From Candidatus Cloacimonadota bacterium (GTDB lineage: Bacteria; Cloacimonadota; Cloacimonadia; Cloacimonadales; Cloacimonadaceae): a DNA stretch of 9,368 nucleotides. Position 1 is the stretch's first letter. Each line of letters begins with the position of its first letter. The position numbers and the translations under genes were made by a program. The DNA lies in assembly GCA_023421135.1 (NCBI GenBank), contig JAEZUG010000043.1, forward strand, positions 1 through 9,368, in the 5' to 3' direction. The notes below the pieces were generated by a model. That model did not search any database. It was not told where the DNA came from and was given only the letters and a program-made list of their open reading frames with translations. Of this stretch, positions 1-6,100 are shown one piece after another.

Positions 1-64
1 AAGACAGTTGCACATGACGTAGAACAAGGCGTGTATAAGGTTTCATCTCCCTGCTCTGCGTATC

Positions 65-159
65 GTCATTCCTGCGAAGGCAGGAATCCACAAGTTTGTT
101 AACCAGATGTTGAACAACTGGTTGTAACTCCGATGGATTCCTGCCTTCGCAGGAATGAC
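65..159. repeat. Foldback repeat, inverted pair of 26-bp palindromic units
   Basis: The 26 bases at 65-90 recur as an exact reverse complement at 134-159, separated by 43 bases. Each arm is itself a hairpin: ATTCCTGC-GAAG-GCAGGAAT on the left and ATTCCTGC-CTTC-GCAGGAAT on the right. The spacer carries a further dyad, AACCAG (101-106) with CTGGTT (118-123). The core is the kind of dispersed repeat that, when translated, gives the familiar false peptide 'VIPAKAGIQ' or 'SFLRRQESI'. It resembles the dRS3/REP class of small palindromes found in many unrelated genomes. The arrangement suggests a small non-autonomous foldback element. It encodes nothing I can support. Confidence 0.85.
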
Positions 160-160
160 A

Positions 161-300
161 TAAGGTAAACCTTGGGGAAAAATGGGTGTACTTTGACTGA
201 TTTACGCGGCAATTCTGGAAATAGGTAATTATTCAATAGTCTTTTATAATGTGTCCTCTGTGTTTTAAAGAAGGGCGCACACCTGGCTCTTAGCAAGAAA
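161..300 (+). promoter_or_regulatory. Upstream part of the clpB leader, possible distal promoter
   Basis: This AT-richer stretch holds no gene. A perfect TATAAT at 245-250 is a candidate -10 box, but no convincing -35 lies 16-18 bases upstream (222-227 reads TAGGTA), so the call is weak. A TTGACT at 194-199 is too far away to pair with it. If the TATAAT is used, transcription would start near 257 and the CIRCE-like operator at 301-327 would lie within the 5' leader, a common arrangement for HrcA-controlled genes. A lone TTAGCA at 290-295 looks like an extra operator half-site. Confidence 0.3.
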
Positions 301-327
301 TTAGCAGTCACGCCACAAGACTGCTAA
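301..327. promoter_or_regulatory. CIRCE-like HrcA operator (symmetric variant)
   Basis: Seen: TTAGCAGTC (301-309), nine bases, then GACTGCTAA (319-327), a perfect 9-bp inverted repeat with a 9-bp spacer. Known: CIRCE, the operator of the heat-shock repressor HrcA, is TTAGCACTC-N9-GAGTGCTAA. The arm length, spacer length and eight of nine arm positions agree, and the single difference (C to G at arm position 7) is mirrored in the other arm, so dyad symmetry is kept. It lies 60 bases before the clpB start, a fitting target for HrcA. Inference: the host HrcA recognises this variant, or a related repressor does. Confidence 0.8.
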
Positions 328-334
328 ATATCTC

Positions 335-362
335 TTGACAGCCAGGCGGCTCCGCTTATTTT
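335..362 (+). promoter_or_regulatory. Candidate clpB promoter
   Basis: A perfect TTGACA at 335-340 is followed, after 16 bases, by TATTTT at 357-362 (4 of 6 matches to TATAAT). Transcription would start near 369, leaving a short leader that includes the GGAGG at 376-380. The -35 box begins only 8 bases after the CIRCE-like operator, so bound HrcA could block polymerase. I see no sigma-32-type -10 box (CCCCAT-like). This is the better-placed of two candidate promoters, but its -10 is weak. Confidence 0.45.
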
Positions 363-387
363 GTAATCAATCAATGGAGGTGTAGTT

Positions 388-2970
388 ATGAATACACAAA
401 GATTTACCATCAAAAGCCAGGAACTGATCTCAGCGACTCAAAACCTGGCGACCAGCCTTGGACATCAGGAGCTGACCGACCTGCATCTGCTCTCTGCCAT
501 GCTGGAGGCAGAAGATTCTCTCTTGCCACCACTTTTGGACAAGCTCGAGCTCAACCGCAGCCGTCTGCAGCAAGATCTGCAGCAAGCCCTGGCGCGCCTG
601 CCCCGGGTCAGCGGAGCTCAGCTCTATCTTTCTCAAACTGTATTGGATATCCTGCACGAGGCGGAGAAGCTCGCCGACCGCATGTCCGACGAATATATCA
701 GCCTGGAACACATCTTTCTGGCGCTGCTGGAAAAAGGCGGGGAAGCCTCTGCCATCCTGAAGAAACTGGGCGTCTCCGAAGCCAAGATCACCCGGGCTCT
801 GCAGGATCTGCGCGGCAATCAGCGGGTGACAGACCAGAACCCCGAGGCAAAGTATCAGGCTCTGGAAAAATATGCCCGCAACCTCACCCGTCTGGCCCGG
901 CAGGACAAGCTGGATCCCGTGATTGGGCGCGATGAAGAGATTCGCCGCACCATTCAGATCCTTTCCCGGCGACGCAAGAACAATCCCATCCTGATCGGCG
1001 AACCCGGAGTGGGTAAGACCGCCATCGTGGAAGGTCTGGCGCGTCGCATCATTGCCCGGGATGTGCCCGGTAACCTGTTGGATAAAGAACTGCTGGAGCT
1101 GGACATGGCATCCTTGATAGCAGGAGCGAAGTTCAGAGGAGAATTTGAAGAACGCCTCAAAGCCACCCTGGCGGAAGTGGAGAAATCCGAGGGACGCATC
1201 ATTCTCTTTATCGACGAGATTCACACGGTAGTCGGCGCCGGAGCCGCGGAAGGCAGCGTGGATGCCTCCAATATGCTCAAACCCGCTCTGGCGCGGGGAA
1301 CTCTGCACTGCATCGGTGCCACCACAATCGACGAGTATCGCAAATACATAGAAAAGGATCCCGCTCTGGAGCGGCGCTTTCAACCCATTCTGGTGACCGA
1401 ACCCAGCGTGGAGGATACCATCTCCATTCTCCGCGGCATCCGGGAAAAGTATGAGGTGCATCACGGGGTGCAGATCACTGATGGGGCGCTGGTTGCGGCT
1501 GCCACCATGGGAGATAGGTATATCTCCGATAGATTCTTGCCAGATAAGTCTATAGACCTTGTGGATGAGGCGTGTTCCCAGCTTTCCATGGAGCTGGACA
1601 GCCTGCCCGTGGAGCTCGATGAAGCTCAGCGCCGGATGCGGCAGCTCGAGATCGAGAAGCTCAGCCTCAAGAAGGAAAGCGATCCACAGAGTCTGAGCCG
1701 GCTGGAGAAGATCTCCAGTGAACTGGCGCAATTGGAAGAAGAGGTGCAGAGCCTGAGAGCTCGCTGGCAAAATGAGAAGAGCGTGTTGGACAGTATCCGC
1801 AAGGTCAAGGAAGAGATCGAGCAGTTGCGCAGCGAGGCTTTGCGCAGCGAGCAGAGCGGGGATTATGAGAAGACGGCACAGATCAGATATGGCAGTCTTG
1901 TGGAAAAAGAGAGACAGCTATCTGAGCTGAGTGAGAAGCTGCAAAATCTCTCCGGCTCGCAGCAGCTATTGCGCGAGAAGGTGGATGAGGAACTGGTGGC
2001 GGAAGTGGTCTCCAAATGGACAAATATCCCGGTGAGTAAGCTGATGCAGAGCGAGCTGAAGAAGCTGATGGATCTGGAGGATATCATGGGACAGCGGGTG
2101 ATCGGGCAGGAAGAAGGCATTGCTGCTTTGGCCAATGCCATCCGCCGAAGCAGAAGCGGCCTGGCCTCCGGGAACCGTCCAATTGGTTCCTTCATGTTTC
2201 TGGGTCCCACGGGAGTGGGTAAAACCGAGCTGGCAAAGACTTTGGCGGTGCTGCTCTTTGATACTGAGAAGGCCATTATCCGCCTGGATATGAGTGAATT
2301 TATGGAGAAGCACAGTGTCTCGAGGCTGATCGGTGCGCCTCCCGGTTATGTGGGCTATGATGAAGGCGGCTATCTCACCGAGGCTGTGCGCCGAAGGCCA
2401 TACTCCGTGATCCTCTTTGACGAGATTGAGAAGGCTCATCCGGATGTCTTCAATGTGCTATTGCAGATTCTTGAAGATGGCAGGCTCACTGATGGCAAGG
2501 GACGCACGGTCGATTTTAAGAACACGGTGATTATCATGACGTCCAATATCGGTTCGCAATTTATCTTTGAGGCTGGTTCCACCGACACAGAGAGTCTGAA
2601 GCCGGAACTGATGAGGATCTTGCAGGATTACTTCCGTCCGGAATTTCTGAACCGGGTGGATGAGATCATCATGTTCCACCGTCTGGAGCCGGAGCACATC
2701 AAAAAGATTGTGGAGCTGCAGCTTGCATACTTGCAGAAACGGCTGGCGGAGCTGGACATCCCGATCTCCTGGGATGATGCTCTGGTGGAGCATATTGCCC
2801 TGGAAGGCTTTGATCCCACCTATGGAGCACGCCCCATTAAACGCTTGATCCAAAAAGAGCTAGAGGACGAGCTTGCCAAATCCATCCTAAGCGGTCTATT
2901 GGAGAGAGGCCGGGCTGTGAAAATCGGCTACGATGATGTGGAGAAAAAGCTAATTCTGCAAAAAGAGTAA
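388..2970 (+). CDS. clpB: ATP-dependent disaggregase ClpB (Hsp100)
   Basis: ClpB is a cytosolic hexameric AAA+ unfoldase that works with DnaK/DnaJ/GrpE to pull polypeptides out of aggregates. At 860 residues it has the usual family length. Domains: Clp N-domain (about 1-145); NBD1 with Walker A GEPGVGKT (204-211), Walker B ending D276-E277 and arginines R329/R330; coiled-coil middle domain (about 400-525), whose presence separates ClpB from ClpA; NBD2 with Walker A GPTGVGKT (606-613), Walker B D678-E679, sensor-1 N720, arginine finger R756 and sensor-2 GAR (813-815). Pore loop 1 is GAKFRGEFEER with F249 where Tyr is usual, a conservative aromatic swap; pore loop 2 carries GYVG (653-656). No ClpP-binding IGF-type loop is apparent. 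The ATG is set by GGAGG at 376-380, seven bases upstream, with an in-frame stop at 364-366. The CIRCE-like operator upstream implies heat-shock repression. Confidence 0.98.
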   Translation: MNTQRFTIKSQELISATQNLATSLGHQELTDLHLLSAMLEAEDSLLPPLLDKLELNRSRLQQDLQQALARLPRVSGAQLYLSQTVLDILHEAEKLADRMSDEYISLEHIFLALLEKGGEASAILKKLGVSEAKITRALQDLRGNQRVTDQNPEAKYQALEKYARNLTRLARQDKLDPVIGRDEEIRRTIQILSRRRKNNPILIGEPGVGKTAIVEGLARRIIARDVPGNLLDKELLELDMASLIAGAKFRGEFEERLKATLAEVEKSEGRIILFIDEIHTVVGAGAAEGSVDASNMLKPALARGTLHCIGATTIDEYRKYIEKDPALERRFQPILVTEPSVEDTISILRGIREKYEVHHGVQITDGALVAAATMGDRYISDRFLPDKSIDLVDEACSQLSMELDSLPVELDEAQRRMRQLEIEKLSLKKESDPQSLSRLEKISSELAQLEEEVQSLRARWQNEKSVLDSIRKVKEEIEQLRSEALRSEQSGDYEKTAQIRYGSLVEKERQLSELSEKLQNLSGSQQLLREKVDEELVAEVVSKWTNIPVSKLMQSELKKLMDLEDIMGQRVIGQEEGIAALANAIRRSRSGLASGNRPIGSFMFLGPTGVGKTELAKTLAVLLFDTEKAIIRLDMSEFMEKHSVSRLIGAPPGYVGYDEGGYLTEAVRRRPYSVILFDEIEKAHPDVFNVLLQILEDGRLTDGKGRTVDFKNTVIIMTSNIGSQFIFEAGSTDTESLKPELMRILQDYFRPEFLNRVDEIIMFHRLEPEHIKKIVELQLAYLQKRLAELDIPISWDDALVEHIALEGFDPTYGARPIKRLIQKELEDELAKSILSGLLERGRAVKIGYDDVEKKLILQKE

Positions 2971-2990
2971 TTCTTTCTTGACAGAAATCT

Positions 2991-3060
2991 GGACTGTCCT
3001 CATCTTGCCTTGGATGGAGAAATCTATCTGAGTGTAAAGCGTGTGTCAGTCCTTTTTTTT
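2991..3060 (+). terminator. Weak candidate terminator after clpB
   Basis: GGACTG at 2991-2996 is the reverse complement of CAGTCC at 3047-3052, which runs directly into eight T residues (3053-3060). The T-run placement is right for an intrinsic terminator, but the stem is only 6 bp and the loop is 50 bases, so the fold is doubtful. A shorter dyad, GACAG (2980-2984) with CTGTC (2994-2998), shares bases with it and has no T-run of its own. clpB may instead end Rho-dependently. Confidence 0.35.
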
Positions 3061-3192
3061 GTGAATGCGGATCTTTTATTGCCGCTGTAATATGGGCATT
3101 ATCGGTTTGTAAAGGGTGTTGTGTCGCCCATACCGATGATACTAACTAATTAGGATAAACCCAAAAAAAACAAATGGGAAAAGGAGATACCT
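3061..3192 (+). promoter_or_regulatory. Leader of the large surface-protein gene
   Basis: The region upstream of the 3193 start holds no gene and no strong sigma-70 promoter. Two overlapping inverted repeats stand out: TATGGGC (3091-3097) with GCCCATA (3126-3132), and ATCGGT (3101-3106) with ACCGAT (3132-3137). Their order (a, b, a', b') is that of an H-type pseudoknot rather than nested hairpins. GATACT at 3138-3143 is a possible -10 box with no good -35. Eight A residues (3163-3170) precede the ribosome binding site AAGGAG at 3181-3186, which is six bases before the ATG. Confidence 0.35.
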
Positions 3193-6100
3193 ATGAAGAG
3201 ATTATCATTACTCCTCGTGATGATATTCATCCTACTCGGTAGTCTGCTCGCCACCGAAGTAACAATCGGTGCAGGTAATGAGCAAGCTCGAAAACCCGTT
3301 GATATGTATTGGAAGAACTCATTGTTCCAAACCCTTTACTATCCGGATGAGCTTACTTTTGCCGCAGGTACGATTACCGGCGTCAAGTTCTACAACAACT
3401 TTACAACTGATCTTCCTAGCAAGCCTATCAAGATCTGGTTGGGAACCACCACTCAAGCCACTCTCAGCACTTATATTCCCTCCACACAGCTGACTTTGGT
3501 CTTTGATGGTATGGTCAACTTCCCTATGGGATCAAACACAATTGACATCACATTTACCACGCCGTTTATGTACACCGGCAACAACCTCGTGATGTTTGTG
3601 CAGCGTCCGATGGATACCGATTGGTTCAGTTCCTCGGATAATTTCCTTTGCCAGACCGTTGGTACTGCCCGCTCTCTGAATAATCAGAGCGACTCCACTA
3701 CCTACGATCCTGCTGCACCTCCCGCCTCACCGACCATTTCCGGTCAGTTCCCCAAGACTACTTTCGTATATACCGGCCAACAGATCACCAACGACCTCGG
3801 CGTCCTTGGTATCACCGGTAATATCACCCCCAGCGTCGGAGATCCGACTACTTACAACATCACAGTCAAAAACAACGGTACCGCTACTCAGACTAACTAC
3901 ACAGTTAAGCTGATGAAAGAAGGCAACGTTGAGATTGCATCCGTCCCCGGAACCTCCATTGCTACAATGCAGACCCTGAGCTTTGGTATTCCCTGGACTC
4001 CTACTGCCACCGGTCCTACCTACGTCTATGGTAAGGTCGAGATGGCTGGCGACGAGATTGCTCAGAACAATGAAACTACTCACCTGAACGTGAACGTCCA
4101 AGCTGCCGGCGTCGTGGCAATCACAGTTGGTAATGGTGGATCCACAGGCCGTATGCCCATGGATATGTTCTATAAGAACTCCCTGTTTGAGACCGTCTAT
4201 CTGGGCACCGAGCTCAATATCGGTGGTCTTCTGACTGGGATCCAGTTCTATAACAACTTCTCCACCAACCTTCCCAGTATGCCCGTGAATATCTGGGTCG
4301 GCGAGACCACAGAGACAAACCTGGCAGGCGGCTGGATTCCTTCCACTCAGTTGACTCAGGTCTTTAACGGCACAGTGAACTTCCCCAACGGAGCCAACGA
4401 AATCCTTATCACTCTTACCACTCCCTACGTCTATGGCGGCGGAAACCTGGTAGTGATGGTGGAACGTCCCATGGATACTGATTATTACAGTTCCTCAGAC
4501 GTCTTCGTGACTCAGACAGTGGGAACCAACCGCACCCTCAATGTTTACAGTGATGGCACGGATTACGATCCCGCCGCTCCTCCTGCTGGTACCCCCACAG
4601 GAATGTTCCCCAAGACCACCTTCATGTTCATCACTGAAGGCATGGGCGCCCTCACAGGTACCGTCTATGAAGGAACCACTCCTCTGCCCGGAGCCACTGT
4701 AAGCGTAACAGGAACTCTGCTTACCACCACCACAAACGCCAATGGCCAATACAACTTCCCTTACGTGATGGAAGGAAACTACAACGTCGTCGCTACCAAG
4801 CACGGTTACACTCAAGTTTCCATGCCTGTGGTGATCGTTGAAGATCAGACCACTACTCAGAACCTCACCATTGCCCAGCTGCCTCAGGTCACAGTGACCG
4901 GTATGGTAGTGGGTAGCGACCAGCCCACTGTTGGTCTGGTTGGTGCTACAATCGAGCTGAGTGGTTACGAACCCTACACTGCCACCACAGTTGCTGGTGG
5001 AACCTTCACAATTCCGAACGTCTATGCTAGCCAGACCTACGAATATGTAGTTCGCTATCAGGGCTATCAGAATGCCAGTGGCCAGGCTGTGGTTGGTACC
5101 ACAAACCTGAACATGGGCACCATCACAGTCAATGAGATTGCCTTCCCCGCCTCTCAGGTTGTTGCCACTGAAGCTGCTAATTTCAGCAACGTGGTTGTGA
5201 CCTGGGCCGAACCCGGTACTGCCGGTGGTGAATGGCTCTCCTATTGCGGTGAGAAAGACGACAGCATCGGAACCGGCGCTGCAGCCGACTTCGACGTTGC
5301 CATCCGCTTCCCCGCCTCCGCTCTGACCGACTATGCCGGAATGAGCCTGAACACAGTGAAAGTCTGGCCTGCCCAGGCTGGAACCTTCTCCCTCCGCGTA
5401 TGGACTGGCGGCACTGCCACCGCTCCTGCTCAGATGGTTGTGGATCAGGCCTTCACACCTGTACTTGATCAGTACAACACCATCACCCTGGACAACCCTG
5501 TGATGATTACCGGAACCGAAGAACTTTGGTTTGGTTATCGCTGCAACGTCACCGGTGGCTATCCTGCCGGTTGCGATGCCGGTCCTGTCGTGGAAGGTTT
5601 TGGTAATATGATGTACTGGCAGGGTGCCTGGACTACTCTCACTGCCCTGTCTGCTACCCTTCCCTACAACTGGAATATCGAAGGTTACGTTGGCTTCAGC
5701 GGACCCGAGAACCGCACTGCCGAGCTTCGTCCCCTGGTCTTCAATGCCGAACGTTACAACACCGGCACTCTGGCTACCAGTGGCGTCCGCAGCGGTGCTG
5801 CTCTGGCCTCCAAGCCTGCCAACAACGACCGTGTGTTAGGTGGTTACAAAGTCTGGCGTCTGCTCGCTGCCAACCAAGGCAACGAATCCACCTGGACTTC
5901 CCTGACCCCGAACCCCATCCAAGCCCTTACCTACACAGACAACGCCTGGCAGCCTCTGCCCAGCGGTGTTTACAAATATGCCGTCAAAGCCGTCTATACC
6001 AATAACGTGATGGCCAATGCCGCCTTCTCCAATGAGATTCACAAAGGCATGATGGGCACCCTGACCGGAACCGTTACCGACCTTGGTACCGGTGCTCCGA

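Noticed and set aside
1..102. Open frame from the window edge to a TAA at 100-102, possibly the tail of an upstream gene
   Set aside because: The last third lies inside the palindromic repeat (65-90) and the 5' part has no recognisable motif. It may be a real gene end, but 20-odd residues give no support.
99..311. Minus-strand 70-codon ORF
   Set aside because: It reads through the foldback repeat (typical SFLRRQESI translation) and the CIRCE-like operator, so it is a chance frame.
826..828. In-frame GTG at ClpB codon 147, near where E. coli starts its short ClpB form
   Set aside because: No Shine-Dalgarno sequence lies at a workable distance (the nearest AGGA is about 19 bases upstream), so an internal start is not supported.
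430..1770. Long minus-strand ORF opposite clpB (446 codons)
   Set aside because: A shadow of the clpB codon structure, without domain sense or a ribosome binding site. The + strand frame has every ClpB motif.
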